A stretch of DNA of 64,000 nt, taken from the NCBI RefSeq assembly GCF_014898055.3, contig NW_023602073.1:84052678-84116677 (forward strand). Direction: 5' to 3'. Below the pieces are notes generated by a model that saw nothing but the letters and a program-made list of their open reading frames with translations, was not told the DNA's origin and searched no databases. Source of the DNA: Talpa occidentalis (lineage: Eukaryota; Chordata; Mammalia; Eulipotyphla; Talpidae). This document shows, in pieces, positions 1 through 12,281 of this stretch. Made by a program: the position numbers and the translations under genes. Every line of letters begins with the position of its first letter. The first letter of the stretch is position 1.

Positions 1-50
1 ATGGCTTATTTTCACCAACTACAATCTTTGTTCATATTTAATTGTAATGT

Positions 51-311
51 AGGGACTTCCCTGGTGGACCAGGGGTTAAGTCTCAGCACTTTCACTGCAA
101 TGGCCTGAGTTCAGTCCCCAGCCAGGGACCTAACCGTCACATGGTGAAGAAGACCTATCTACTCTCGCCCAGTGCACCCCTCAGCAGTGTATATCAGTAA
201 CTCTCCCTGTTCTGCTCCACACTGTATCTTTGGTGAACCCTCTCACCCTCATGTCACTGGCCTATACTCCAGTTCTTCTATGCAAAAATAAATAAATAAA
301 ATCTTTAAAAA
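51..311 (+). mobile_element. tRNA-derived SINE, old copy
   Basis: Full-length but diverged copy of the window's main SINE. The tRNA-like head starts with gggacttccctggtgg, the body contains the conserved block cccctcagcagtgta, and the tail is aataaataaataaaatcttt followed by A. It is flanked by aattgtaatgt (40-50) and aattgaaatgt (312-322), a target-site duplication with one mismatch. Divergence suggests one of the older insertions here. Confidence 0.9.
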
Positions 312-314
312 AAT

Positions 315-902
315 TGAAATGTGGGTAATTCTAAGGACCAACATATATGGGACCAGAATGAAGTAAATCGTATGAGTATCATAACTTATATTAAACCTAA
401 TTTAAATTAGTTAAACTTGAGCACTAAAAATGTAATTGAGAAAAATAGATATTAAATTTTCCCATAGCACTTGTAAAATATACATATATCTTCATGCATG
501 AAAATTTAATTTCTCCCTGAAAGTTACATATCTGCCATCAAAATTATATTAAATAACAAATGAAACAAAGGTATATCCTTGGTAAATTGTTAGATGGAAG
601 CCCTTGCCACTATGTCTCTATACATTTAACTCTGTATGCCAGAGATGCTCTTCAGACTGTGTGTTCTAATGCTCAGAGCTCTATGTCTTGATGTAGCAGC
701 AATGACAAAAGTACCATGGATGCCTACTGGACATCCCATAGGCAGACTATCTCCAATTCAGACACACTTCCCACATTGATACAGTGAATCTTCTCAAAAG
801 CTTGTGAGAAGTCCTGTGAGTACCAGAATCTAGCCTGACTTTTGTTTTTCCTGATCTTATACTCTGTCCTCCCTGAATCACAAGCTGTTCTCTTGCTCTC
901 TT
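315..902. other. Unassigned AT-rich sequence
   Basis: I recognise no gene, RNA or repeat family here. No long open frame is present. Confidence 0.5.
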
Positions 903-1162
903 TTAATTAATTTTATTTATTTATGCATACAAGAACTGATATCTAGGCCATTGGTACAGGGGGTGGGGAATGGGGGTAAGAGGATTCACCAGAGACAGAG
1001 TGGAGAGCAGACCAGGTGGATCTACTGAAATACATTGCTAAGGGGAGCAGCAGGTGAGACAAGAAGATCTGCTGTGCCATGTGGTTTAGCTCCCTGACTG
1101 GGGATCACCACCTTTGGTGGTGATAGTGCTGGACTTAATCCCTAAGCTACCAAGGGGGCCCT
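903..1162 (-). mobile_element. tRNA-derived SINE with a hairpin in its head
   Basis: Reverse-oriented SINE: it begins with the tail complement (ttttatttatttatgcatacaag), carries the gaggattcaccagagacagagtgg body signature, and ends with the head complement near ccaagggggccc. No clear target-site duplication. In the head, where other copies carry the B-box complement, this copy has a perfect palindrome (1104-1124). Confidence 0.88.
1104..1124. repeat. Perfect hairpin in SINE head
   Basis: atcaccacc (1104-1112), loop ttt, then ggtggtgat (1116-1124): a 9-bp perfect inverted repeat with a 3-nt loop. Other SINE copies have a B-box complement (ggatcgaacc-like) here, so the palindrome arose in this copy, probably by local template switching. 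It removes the B box of this SINE. Confidence 0.8.
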
Positions 1163-1429
1163 GGTATTCTCTACCTTGGTTCTGTTGATTTTCTATTCAG
1201 TCTTTTCCAAATTCTTCTGAATTCAGATATCAGCACAAGTTTCATCTACTTCTTCCGTAAAAACTTGTTAAATAAGCTTTGGATGAGAAAGTGGTGCTGA
1301 GTAGAAGGGAAGTGAACTTCTTCAACTGGCGGAAGAATACGTAGTGGGGGAAGCAGTTTACTGCTGATTTTGTGAGAGTCAAGTTTTTTATTCTCCCTCC
1401 AACAAAATGTGTTGGGCTGTACTGTTGCA

Positions 1430-2040
1430 GAACCCAGGTACCTGATATAAGGTGAACAAAGCAGAGTCCCTGTCCTTGTAGAACTTAGAGTGTGGGAGAA
1501 GATCTCAACAACAAAGTTAAATGATAAAAGTATTCATTTCTAACAGGAATCTAACTTAAATGCAGTGACAGAGAGTCACACGGGAAGCCGTTAAGAGGCG
1601 AGCTCACAAAGTCTCTGAGAGGAGATGGTACTTAAGAAGAGATTTCATCATTGAGAAGCTGACCTTGTAAAGCACCAGGGGAAGAGAATTGCAAGCAGGG
1701 AGGATGATCTCTGCCATGGTCCTTACATGGTTCTTATCAGAAGTGTGTTTGGGGAAGTAAAAGAAAGTAAGAGAAAAGTCCTGAGGAGGAAGACAATGGA
1801 TGTGAGTGATGAGCTAAGCCAAGGTTATATCTTAGAGCCTTTTATGTCTTTGGATTTTATGAAAGGTGGTTGAGAAAGCCTTGAAGGTCAAATAAGTTTG
1901 GTTCATTGTGGTAAATGGGTGGCAGAGGATAAAAGGATATTTAGGATGCAATTTAGGTGGTATAGGCAAAACATAATGTTGGCTTGGATGCTGTTGGTGG
2001 CAATAAACAAAGAGCAAGTGGAATTCAGTCATGAAATTTT
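1430..2040 (-). mobile_element. Ancient L2-type LINE fragment
   Basis: The stretch reads like the reverse complement of L2: gggaagcc, ggattttatgaaagg, then ataatgttggcttggatg in the order seen in other L2 relics of this window. Highly diverged and without usable frame. The family call rests on remembered consensus, not on alignment. Confidence 0.5.
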
Positions 2041-2340
2041 GGAAATAATGAAAGAGAAATGGAGCTTCTGTTGTGTACTAAAGGAGAAGAACTCCAAGTC
2101 ATGTGTGCAATCTCTGATATCCTCAACAGTTCTTCTGTTATTTGAATACATGATGTATAGATACATGTTTTCTCATAAAGTCTTAAGGATCCTATTTTTT
2201 ACACAAATATAACTTAAATGATGTATATAAAGAAGAAATTTAGAAATCTCAATTTTATTATTATAGGTAGATATGATAGAACTTCAGATATTAAAGGTAA
2301 AATATGAATATTAAAATGAGATAAAAATTAAAATGATTAG
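2041..2340. other. Unassigned AT-rich sequence
   Basis: Nothing recognisable apart from AT-rich runs between the L2 relic and the next SINE. Confidence 0.4.
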
Positions 2341-2354
2341 ATCTTGTCATTTTA

Positions 2355-2633
2355 TTTTGTTTTTTTAAAGATTTATTTATTTATGCATACAATAGCTGGG
2401 GTACAGGCCAGAGATGCAGGGGTGGGGGTAAGAGGATTCACCAGAGACAGAGTGGAGAGCAGAACAGGCAGACTGACTGAAATACAATGCTGAGGGGAGC
2501 AGCGGGCAAGACAGGAGAGGTCTGCTGTGCCATGTGTGTTGCTCCCTGGCTGGCAGGGGATCGAACTTGTGCTGCAGAGGCTGTGGATTGCTTCATATTG
2601 CAGTGCTTAACCCCTTTGCCACCAGGGAGGCCC
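2355..2633 (-). mobile_element. tRNA-derived SINE with exact TSD
   Basis: Complete reverse-oriented SINE from the poly(T)/atttatttatttatgcatac tail complement to ccaccagggaggccc at its 5' end. Both flanks carry the identical 14-mer atcttgtcatttta (2341-2354 and 2635-2648), so this is a clean L1-mediated retroposition. Two of the apparent reading frames here (about 2438-2692) are repeat-derived and not genes. Confidence 0.95.
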
Positions 2634-2648
2634 AATCTTGTCATTTTA

Positions 2649-3964
2649 AACATATTTTTTATGATTTTTTTAAAAGTGTAGTCTGTTAGCATAGAATAAT
2701 AATTTTGTAATGTTTGGATATACTAGCAGAAACAAATATTTAAAAATATGTATTAGCTAAAAATATTGTTCCTTTTAAAAGATGTCTAAGTTGCTAGGTA
2801 AGATTCAACCAAGAAGAAAGGGAATGTGTTTTCATATGCAGGAAATCATTTTGCTGTCTATTTTTTTATGCATTAGGTATTATTCAGAAACAGCAGAATA
2901 TTCTGTACTTTTTTTAGCCAAGAGTTAATATCAAGATACAACTTTTATTTTTTTTAAAAATTATATACAATAAGAGCTGTTCAATGTTATAATCTATAGT
3001 TTTATTACCACCTGTAGTAGGGTCATACTGAGCAAGTGATAATAGGAAAATAATGATCCAACTTAAAAAATAAATGTTTTTGTCTTTTAGAATAAAGTCT
3101 GTACAATCAGTAACTTCAAATGAGAACACTGGGAATGCTGACATTTCCAATTCAAGGTTATAATTAGAAAGTGACAGAATTTTAAAAATGTATGGCTTTT
3201 ATATTATTCATTCTCTTTACATGATTGCCGGTTTATTCATTCTATGCCAGTTCACAGACTTACAAAACCCTTTTTTTTCTGCTGTAACTATTTTGAGATA
3301 ATATTGTGTTTATTTCTGAATGCTCAGAAGAGAATAACTTTTTTAGGTATTAAAAGAGTTTAGTTCAGTGAGAGTAGAGCTTTTGTAGCTTTATATATAG
3401 CAAGATGTCTTGTGGAACTTCGCTAGTTATTAATTACTTTCACCAAGTCTCTTGTTGCCTGAACTAGGGCCTCTATAATGATGCTGAGTATTTCCTATGT
3501 TGGTGACCAGACTTGAGAGCATCTTGTTTCTTCTATTTATTCTGTGTCCTTTGTTCCTGTGGATAAGAGGGGGTTTTAAACAAATGCAGGTCATTACCCC
3601 TTCCCCCCTTTAGAGCATCTGCTTTGAATCTTTCTCTTTATTACCTTGCTGATTCTATCAGGGAGTTTAAAGATAATTTTCTCCTTAAGCCTAAGGCCAG
3701 CTCCAAGCAGCCAGCTTAATATTTATTTATGCTTTCAGCTTTCTTGGGTCAATCTCTGACCAAATTATATCTGTCCATAGGAAGAAATAATTCTTTTGAG
3801 AAAGATGTCCTGAAGAAATGAAGGTTATACAAGAAAACTTTATACAGAAAACTTTTCATTGAATTCATTTAATGGCAGTTTTCTCCAAACCACACAATGG
3901 ACAACAGTTGAGCTTTCCTTTTGTGTACACTTGGCCTACATCTGACAAAGAGAGGAATTAATAT
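2649..3964. other. Unassigned AT-rich sequence
   Basis: About 1.3 kb in which I recognise no gene and no repeat family; AT-rich with short homopolymer runs. Confidence 0.5.
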
Positions 3965-4150
3965 TGGTATATTCTTCTGGGTAGATATCTGGGAATGGAA
4001 TTACTGGTTTGTATGGCAGATCTATTTTTAATCTTTTGAGAAAACTCCATACTGTTTTCCATTGCGTCTAGACCAGTGTAAATTACTACAGTGTAAGAGG
4101 GTTCCTTTATCTCCATATCCTCGTCAGCACTTGTTTCTGTACATCTTTTC
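3965..4150 (-). mobile_element. L1 ORF2 3'-end fragment
   Basis: Reverse-strand remnant of the L1 ORF2 tail. It matches, in reverse complement, the stretch at about 5880-6060 of the neighbouring + strand L1 (ggagaaaaaggaactctccc, then the MWKFLRQLKM region), but is more diverged. Because it duplicates a part the neighbour also has, it is a separate insertion and not the inverted 5' part of that L1. Confidence 0.75.
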
Positions 4151-4354
4151 GTATTTATTACTATTTCTTATTCAAAAGAGTTGTGGGAAAGGCATTGGGA
4201 CATTTCAAAAAACAATACAGCTCACTTAACACTTGCTCATCTTGATCAAGTGCTCCTTACAGTGCATGTAATAAATTAGGAAATGTATGTATGGAAAATT
4301 TACCCACCCTATCCTGACCTACTCTCCTGATTTAAAGCCACAGGCATGCATTTA

Positions 4355-6560
4355 TGACAAATCCACAGCCAATATTATTCTCAATGGTGAAAAGGTGAAA
4401 ATCTTTCCTTTAAGATCAGGAATAAGACAAGGATGTCCACTCTTACCACTGCTTTTCAATATAATACTGGAAGTCCTAGCCAGAGCAATAAGACAAGAGA
4501 AAGACATACAAGGAATCCAAATAGAGAAAGAAGGAGTAAAACTATCACTATTTGCAGATAATATTATAATACACATACTAAAAACGCCACAGAAAAATTA
4601 ATCAAAATAATCAACCAGTTTAGTAAAGTAGCAGGATACAAAATCAGCACACAAAAATCAGTAGCCTTCCTATATGCAAACAAGCACTCTAAAGAAGAAG
4701 AAATCAAGAAAGCCATCCCTTTTATAATTGAAGCAAAAAAAAAATCAAATACTTGCAAATAAGCCTAACAAAAGAGGGGAAGGACCTATACAAAGAAAAT
4801 TATAAAACATTGTTAAAAGAAATAGAAGAAGACACAAAGAAATGGAAAGACATCCTCTGCTCATGGAGTGGAAGAATTAACATTATCAAAATGGCTGTCC
4901 TACCAAAGCAATTTACAGGTTCAATATCATTCCAATAAAAATCTCAATAACGTTCTTCAAATAAATAGAACACATATTGATGAAATTCATATGGAGCCAA
5001 AAAAAAAAAAAAAAAAACCCAAACAAAAAAAACCCTCGAATAGCCAAAGCTCTCCTGACTCTAAAGGAGGAGAATAAAGATATCACAACCCCAGACTTCA
5101 ACTATACTAAAAGCCATAATAATTAAAACAGTATGGTACTGGAACAAAAAACAGACACACAGACCAATGGAATTGAATAGAAAACACAGAAATAAAGCCA
5201 CATTTATATGGACAACATATATGACAATTCTTTGGCAGGGGAGCAAAGAATATGCAGTGGGATAAGGACAGTTTGTTCAATAAATGGAGCTGGGAAAACT
5301 GGACCACCACATGCAAAAGAATAAAACTAGACTACAGCCCCATACCATGCACAAAAACCAACTCAAAGTGGATAAAAGAATTGAATATAAGACCTGAAAC
5401 CATAGAAGAAAATACAGGTAAAACACTAGATGACAAACATCTCAGTAACTTTTTAAAAGACTCATCCCCCAAAGCAAAGAAAGTTATGGAAAAGACAGTG
5501 AGATTACATCAAACTAAAAAGCTTCTGTACAGCAAAGGAGACATTAACCAAAATAAAGAGACACCCTACTGATTGGGAGAAAATTTTTGTACTCCATATT
5601 ACTGAAAAGGGAATGATTACAAAGATCTACAAAGAACTCACATGACTCAACAAAAACAAAGTAAACAATCCAGTCAAAAGATTGGCAAAAGAGCTAAAAA
5701 GACATTGCTCAAAGGAGGAAATGCAAATGGCCAACAGGTATATGAAAAAAATGTTCAACATCATTTATAATTAGGGAAATGCACATTAAAATCACAATGA
5801 GATACCACCTTACATCAGTGACAATGGCACAAATTAAAAAAAAAAAAAACTAGCAACAACAAATATTGGTGAGGATATGGAGAAAAAGGAACTCTCCCAC
5901 AATGCTGGTGGGAGTGCAAACTAGTCCAACCACTATGTAAAGCCGTGTGGAAGTTCCTCAGACAACTGAAAATGGAGCTAACAAATGACCCAGCAATTCC
6001 ACTCCTAGGGATCTACCTAGAGGACACAAAAACATTAATTCAAAAGGATATCTGCACCCCTATGTTTATTGCAGCACTATTTACAATAGGTAGGATATGG
6101 AAAAAACCCAAATGCCCAAAAATAGATGACTGGATCAAGAAGATGTGGTACATATACACGATGGAATATTACTCAGCAATCAAAAAAGATAAACTCATGC
6201 CATTCACAGCAACATGGATGGAGCTGGAAGGGATCATGCTCAGTGAAATAAGCCAGAAAGAAAAAAGAAAAATATCAGAGGGTTTCACTCATAGGAGGTG
6301 TATAGGGGAAACAAATAAGAGATCAGGAAAAAATATAATAATTAATAAAAAAACAAAATTAACAGGCAACTATGAATAAGAGGCATTATGCAGGGGATGG
6401 GGGGAGGGAGAGGGATCAAAATGGGAGGGAAGAGCACAAGGGACTATGGTGAAGGTCTATATGTGAATTGGTGGTGTGAATTTTATGGGGACTATACCCA
6501 AGGCGAGAAAGCAAATATTGTACAAAAATGAACAATGATGTAAAATATAAGTTAATTAAG
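4355..6560 (+). mobile_element. 5'-truncated, broken L1 (ORF2 RT end plus 3' UTR)
   Basis: A 2.2 kb L1 that begins inside the reverse transcriptase domain of ORF2 and runs through the C-terminal domain to the 3' UTR. Readable pieces are 4355-4601 ([16 protein letters not shown], then LSLFADN where active elements have FADD), 4753-4938, 5252-5572 and 5945-6379 (MWKFLRQLKMELTNDPAIPLL ending in the IMLSEISQKEK region). Frameshifts and stops separate them, and the second catalytic Asp of the RT box is replaced by Asn, so it is dead. An A-rich expansion lies at 4999-5030. The 3' UTR has the G-rich run gggatggggggagggagagg (about 6395-6415). Confidence 0.93.
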
Positions 6561-7757
6561 TAAAAAAAGCAAACCACTGGCATGTATCACTGAGATGCTC
6601 AGTGAAAAATGAAGATTAGCTAGGAGTGTAGTAATTCTGAAAATCAAAATTAATGTGACTAAATATTGAACTGGAGCTTTCTTCCAATTTTCACGGGTAG
6701 AGAGGATGCAAAGAGAAATAAATATTGGCAATATTATTGTTAGAAGTCACTGTGCCTCAGGCCTCAGCCTGGTTACTCTGTGAATCACTATTTCCTCTGC
6801 TGTTCTACAGTCTTTTGTTCAGGATGAGAACGGTTTCCCTGTGCCAAGAAAATAGATGTTGTGCAAAAAACAGGAAGCTTATAGCCAAAGGAGAATCTGT
6901 ACCCACTAGCTACTTTGGCACTAATATAAGAAGGAAAATCTTAATAAAATGAAACAATCCTATCCAAGGCCTGGGGCAAACTATGTAGTGAATTCATGAC
7001 AATTTAGTGAAAAATGATTTTGCTAAATAAATGCATATGCTAATCTATTATGTATACAACAAATATTAAGCATTGTGAATGTATCTAGGCTATTTTTAAT
7101 GACTTTAGATGGCATTACTAGTAATATACAGTTGAGGTCATTGAGCAGCCAAATTCAGAAATGACATGCTGAAGCAGAACTTTTAAGTCTTTTTAACTCC
7201 AAGTAATGTTAAGAAAGATTAAAAAAAAAAAAAGAAAAATTGCCATCAATTGTAAGTGAAACATATATGTAACATATTTTGGCATTTACTCATTCATTTG
7301 TACTTAACTATTCAACAGATGTTGAGACTTATCAAAACTATTAGAGACATGTGGCTTAATTAAATTGACAGAAAAGCAAGGAGATCATTACAAAAGAGCT
7401 ATGTAAGAGCTTACCATGAAAGTACAGAGAAATCTAACTCAAAAGGAGGCTCAGGAAAACACATTAAAATTAGTAATACTTGACATTATATTCTATCTGG
7501 TTATATTCTATCTGATTTTTTTGTAGTTATTTAAAAAATATTGAGCACCATCTATGTTGTGAATACTGTACTAAATTTAAAGATGAGAGAAGGAAGCCCT
7601 GTAAAATAAACTAGGTATAGGAACTGTCCTTGTAGTTTGTAACTTACAGAAAATAAGGGATGGATGGGCCAGTGAATGAGTTAATAGATGGATAAATTGG
7701 TGGCAATGTAGGTATATCTTACAATGCAAATAAAATTGCAAAAGTTAATTGCTTTTT
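6561..7757. other. Unassigned AT-rich sequence
   Basis: No gene or repeat that I can name. A short tandem duplication of ttatattctatctg lies near 7486-7515, and an A-run near 7220. Confidence 0.5.
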
Positions 7758-7772
7758 AAAAATTTATATTGA

Positions 7773-8025
7773 GGGGCCTCCCTGGTGGTGCAAGGGTTAA
7801 AATGCAACCTATGATGCTATCCACAGCCACTGCAGCACAAGTTCAATCCCCGGCCAGGGAGCCACCCAAATGGTGCAGCAGACCTCTCCTGACTCTCCCA
7901 CTGCTCCCCTCAGCAGTGTACTCAATCTGCCTGTTCTGTTCCCCACTCTGTCTCTGGTGAATCCTCTCACCCCCCGTGCCTCAGGCCTGTACCCCAGCTT
8001 TTGTATGTATAAATAAATAAATCTT
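7773..8025 (+). mobile_element. tRNA-derived SINE
   Basis: Head ggggcctccctggtggtgcaa, B-box-like gttcaatcccc, conserved cccctcagcagtgta, and tail tataaataaataaatcttt. Diverged target-site duplications aaaatttatattga (about 7759-7772) and aaaaattacattga (about 8027-8040) flank it. It belongs to the older subfamily with a ctgtaccccag motif before the tail. Confidence 0.92.
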
Positions 8026-8074
8026 TAAAAAATTACATTGAATTTCCAGAAGGGGGGAACATATACTATACATA

Positions 8075-8076
<2 letters not shown>

Positions 8077-8116
<40 letters not shown>

Positions 8117-8148
8117 GCATAGTGTATGTGTATATATATATATATATA
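8077..8148. repeat. (AT)n microsatellite, compound
   Basis: About 19 uninterrupted AT units at 8077-8114, a 16-base interruption, and 9 more at 8131-8148. Likely polymorphic. Confidence 0.97.
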
Positions 8149-8149
8149 A

Positions 8150-8830
8150 AATTGTGGCTGGGGTGGTATAGAGTCAGGAAAAAGATACAGAAGGAAATAA
8201 AGAGCTTTGGTTTTTCTTCAAGAATCAGATGGAATTAGATAAAAATGAAATATTAGGATATTCAAGACAAAGAATACAACATGGGTAAAAGTTCAGAAGT
8301 GAAAATAGAACATTGAAGAAAATAGAGCATTGAGTATGTGAACTGGGATATTTGGCAAAAGATTGGAAGGTTGAGACCATTTTATAAATGCTCTTATAAT
8401 CCAGCCTTGGAAAACTGGTCTTACACTGAAGTAAGACATGAAAGTATCTGAGCATGGAGCTATTCAGTGAAAGCCTTTTTTTCAGGATGATGAATTTGTC
8501 AGAAGTATGCATGATGGATGATAATAGGGCATTAATGGAGAGAAAGAGACCAATAAGTAGATGACTAAAATAGACCAGACAGTTAATAATAGTAAGGATC
8601 AGGAAAGTGGTTATAGAAAAATGGATGAGAAAGGCATCTCTAGGCATAGAAAGGAGATTGGTGACAAGTGAATGTGTTAGAGAAGAGAACAGGGAAGAGC
8701 AAAGACTCCAAAAATGTCTAAGAATTGGAACCTGGGTATTTCCTTATGAAAGTTAATGAAAAATTATGGTTCTAGAAAAGGTATCTAACTCTAGGAAATT
8801 TTACAGGCTTCAAAATGTGCACTTCTATTC
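8150..8830 (-). mobile_element. Ancient L2-type LINE fragment
   Basis: A-rich reverse-oriented relic with the L2 pattern of repeated gagaa/gatgaga purine blocks and the segments aataagtagatgactaaaatagaccag and gaacagggaag. Very diverged. The open frame at 8225-8647 on - lies inside it and has no known homology that I recognise. Confidence 0.4.
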
Positions 8831-8999
8831 TGATGCCTTACGGAGCACCATAGAAAAGATGATTCTGTGGAACAGTAGAAAGAGCTTCTCAAAGAGAGAA
8901 CATACATCTGAAACCCCTTATCAACCTAAGTTATACATAAGTTAGATCAGAGGAATGTCTAATTTTATCATTTTGTTGGTTTTCTAACAACTTTGGTGA

Positions 9000-9205
9000 C
9001 AGTAACTACATGTTATACACTGTTTTATTGGAGGCACTTTACCTGCATATGACCCTTACAAAACTTTATAAAATAACATTGTTCTCTTCATTTTGCACAT
9101 GAGGAAACTGAGCTACAAATTATTTGCATATTCACACACACCCACTAATAGTGAAGCTAGGTATTCTTACCCCAGAGCCAGTGCTCTATCTGTCCTCAGA
9201 GGTAG
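9000..9205 (-). mobile_element. MIR SINE
   Basis: Contains the MIR core on the reverse strand: tcattttgcacatgaggaaactgag, followed by a degraded region and ccagagccagtgctctatc. This is the expected order of MIR core and tRNA-like head in reverse complement. Confidence 0.85.
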
Positions 9206-10394
9206 TCACTACTGTAAATCCCCTTTAATGGTCCAGGTGGGAATCTATTGAGGGACCTCTTTTTACTCAATCCTGGACTGTGTGCTAAAGGGATTAGAGG
9301 ATAAGAATACTCTATAACTCTTGATTCAAAGAATTCACTCCAGTTGGGAATCTTACGGTTATATTAGGTGAGTAAGTCACATTCTCTGTTGTATTCATCC
9401 CAAGTGGGACTAAATTCATGAAGATTATAAAATGTGATAGACTCAGGAAAATGTACAAAACTTCTATCATGCCTTTCTGCATTTGAATTTCCTTATGTAT
9501 GAAATAAGCAGTCTTTTATTTGTTTCACTTCCAGAATGTGGAGTTCTTATATTTAAAAATGATCTCCTTCAATACTTTTTGAAACTATACTCTCATCTTT
9601 GTCAATGAATTTTATGCTGACTTGGCACTTGTTTTCTTGGGTTGCCTAAATTGATACTCCAAAAAAAAAATGTGTCAGCTTAAAAAAGTTTCTTTTTGTA
9701 TCATGTCTCCCCCCCCCAACCAATGTTCACTTTTTGAGGGTAAAGAATATGTTTTATGAATGTCCTTGTCTGCTACAATGTGTAATACTATACCATATCA
9801 ATTTAATGTGTTATAAATTGCTTTTAAAAAATTTGAACTATAATTTTATTTGATTTCAGTTTATTCTGAATAGATTCTGTGATCCCCTAAACTGAGCTAA
9901 TAAACATTAAGAAGCAGAAACTGAAGAATCAGAGAGGAAACTTTCTGATGCAACTTTCTTCATTTTGTCCCTTTGATTTTTCTAACTCTGCATTTCTATT
10001 AAATGCCAGAGAGCTCTTTCCACCATCTGTTATCTTTTAAAGCATTAAAGTATTAAAATAGTTGAGCTAGTCCTTTGCAGTCTCATGTGCTATAATAACT
10101 CAGGGGGTAGTCTTGAGCCATGTTTATGAGCAAAGTTCAAACTGGAAAAAGTGTGAGTTTGAATTATATTTCTTTCTGTGTGTGTGTGTGTATTTGCATA
10201 AATATACCACTTATATATTTTTCACAATTAATGGAATCTTAGTTCAACAAAATGGAATCTTAGTTACCACTGTGTCTGTATATGCCTGGCACAATGGCTA
10301 ATACAGTGCCCAGTGCAGTACCTATAGGAACTATTAGGTTCTTTGGTCTGAGTAAAACAGAACTGAGCTCTGATCTGAATCGCCTTCCACATTA
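9206..10394. other. Unassigned sequence with short TG run
   Basis: No recognised gene or interspersed repeat. A short (TG)n lies at about 10168-10192, and tggaatcttagtt occurs twice close together near 10231-10265. Confidence 0.5.
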
Positions 10395-10419
10395 ACACAC
10401 ACACACACACACACACAGA
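10395..10419. repeat. (AC)n microsatellite
   Basis: Twelve AC units in a row. Confidence 0.95.
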
Positions 10420-10454
10420 GTCACATACTTGCATTCTTCTTCACCTTCTCTCTT

Positions 10455-11300
10455 CTATTTATGCTAATTCCTTTCTCCCAGTCATCCATGCAGGAAACCC
10501 CTGAGTCATTTCCAGCTCCTCCTTTCTTTGAGCTTCCTACATGTAATCAGTTGCCATGTCCTGTCAATTCTAATTCTGAATTGTCGCTCACATCTGTTCC
10601 TTCTCTCAGTTCTCACTGTCATCTAGAGGCATGCTTTTATTTATTGCTACTGCATACAGTCGGGAGGGTGAGAGAATTGTACACTGCTGAGGGGAGCACA
10701 GGTCTGCGCGCCATGTGGGACCCGCCTCCGGTCCGGGGATCGAACCGCTGCGCCGCAGAGGTCGCCGGCAGCTTCGCAACCCAGCGCTCAACCGCTCTCA
10801 CTGCCATCATCTTATTTCAGATTCTCTTTCCCTTTTCCTTGGAAGTGGAAACCTAACAGACTTTTTTGTCTCCTGTTCTTTGATTAGTCTAACCTGTCAA
10901 CCCAGCTTTGGCCAGAGCAGCTGCCCTCTTAGAGGTCATCAGGCAAAATAGCCCTGAATAAATTAGTGACCCTGCACTCTCCAGCACCTGGTTGTTTTTC
11001 CTACCATGTTCCTCCCTGACAGCTGTTTGACAAAACCATGTTAGTCCCTACACATTAAAGAGGCCCTGCAATCCTTTCTGAACCTGGAGCATTTGGCCCT
11101 GCTGGTTTCAGTATCAGTTTCTCTCACTCTCCCCACTTTCATGTCTCTGTTCAAATACAATATTTTCCCAAAACTTGCCTGACCACCCTATTCTGATTTC
11201 TTCCTCTCTTGAATTTTGGTTAAATCTATCTCTACCTCTTATTTGTGTTTGTGTCTTAGATCTGTTATCAGCTTTGAGCTCTATTTTAGTTCTTTATTAT
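10455..11300 (+). mobile_element. L2 LINE, split by a SINE
   Basis: Forward L2 relic: cctgtcaattctaattctgaat, cacatctgttccttctctc, tcactgccatcatc, and further on tctgttcaaatacaatattttccc with tgcctgaccacc, in the order of the L2 3' region. A SINE (10624-10795) interrupts it, which dates the SINE as younger. Confidence 0.7.
10624..10795 (-). mobile_element. Young-type SINE, internally deleted
   Basis: Short (172-base) copy of the subfamily whose 3' end reads, on this strand, tagaggcatgcttttattta. It has lost much of the body but keeps gctgaggggagca, a GC-rich head and B-box complement ggggatcgaacc. The 5' end is also shortened. Target-site duplications tctcactgtcatc (10611-10623) and tctcactgccatc (10796-10808). 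The frame at 10461-10856 is a chance run through L2 and SINE. Confidence 0.9.
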
Positions 11301-11982
11301 TTTCCTGATTCTTGCAGAAGAGGGTCAAAAATTTTCAAGTGGAATTAGATGACAAAATGAAACCAGCTATACCGCTCCTGCACATGCACTTTTGTGCCTG
11401 CTCGCTCGTTCACTCACTCTCTCTCTCTATCATTTACATATTACACTTGAAGGCTAAGCTATACAACAAAACGATCAGAACAAAAGAGCTTTTGTTGTTA
11501 TCCATGTGAACCTTTTTATTTTTCCTTTCAACACAGACATAGAAATTGTTTTTTTTTTTCTTTTTATGAAATTCGAAATTATAAAACTAGTCCAGCAAAT
11601 TCTGTTAAAGGTAAATAAATTGCTGGACATGGGTTCAAGAAGAGTAAAGTTACAAAATACAGAGCAAGAAAAAGAACACTTTTATTTTGTGTTCCCCGCA
11701 CCCCCCAGGCTTATTTTAAATGTTTGGAGAGGAACTAGTTTATATTTTCCTGCACAAATTTTATGTTTATTTACTAAACAAAATTTGGGGGCAGTAAATT
11801 ATATACAAATTTTAAGTACATATGTGAAACTACTGTTTAAAAAAACAAGCTATATCTGTATGATAGTCTTCTTTAAATCCTATTAAATGGTTTTACACTC
11901 TGATCCAAAAATATATTCTGGCTTGCTATTTCCTATCAGGTTAAGCCTAAAATCCAATGTTTAGATTTCCTGGCATTTTCTT
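11301..11982. other. Unassigned AT-rich sequence
   Basis: Nothing I recognise; two open frames of 65 and 126 codons here have AT-rich, low-complexity composition and no recognisable domain. Confidence 0.45.
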
Positions 11983-11998
11983 ACCTTTATTAATTTCT

Positions 11999-12263
11999 TT
12001 TTTTTAAAGATTTATTTATGCATACAAGAGCTGGGACACAGGTCAGAGATGCAAGGGATGAGAGGATTCATCAGAGACCGAGTGGGGAACAGAACAGCAG
12101 AATAACTGAAATACACTGCTGAGGGGAGCAGTGGGCGAATCAGAAGAACTCTGCTGTGCCATGTGGGTTGCTCCCTGGCCAGCCGGGGATTGAACTCATG
12201 CTGCAGAGGCTGCAGATTGCCTCACAGTGCAGTGCTTAACCCCTTGGGCCACCAGGGAGACCC
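11999..12263 (-). mobile_element. tRNA-derived SINE with exact TSD
   Basis: Reverse-oriented full copy of the older subfamily, from tttttaaagatttatttatgc to gccaccagggagaccc. Identical 16-bp duplications acctttattaatttct at 11983-11998 and 12266-12281. Confidence 0.95.
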
Positions 12264-12281
12264 TCACCTTTATTAATTTCT

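Noticed and set aside
3965..6560. Twin-primed L1 with inverted 5' part
   Set aside because: The inverted piece duplicates the 3' end already present in the + element and is more diverged, so it is a separate insertion.
8077..8148. AT-rich tract as a replication origin or matrix attachment site
   Set aside because: A plain AT microsatellite; nothing in the sequence supports a functional role.
10715..10795. Possible tRNA genes at SINE heads (good A and B boxes)
   Set aside because: Each head continues into a SINE body or has TSDs, and none folds as a complete tRNA with matching acceptor stem by eye.
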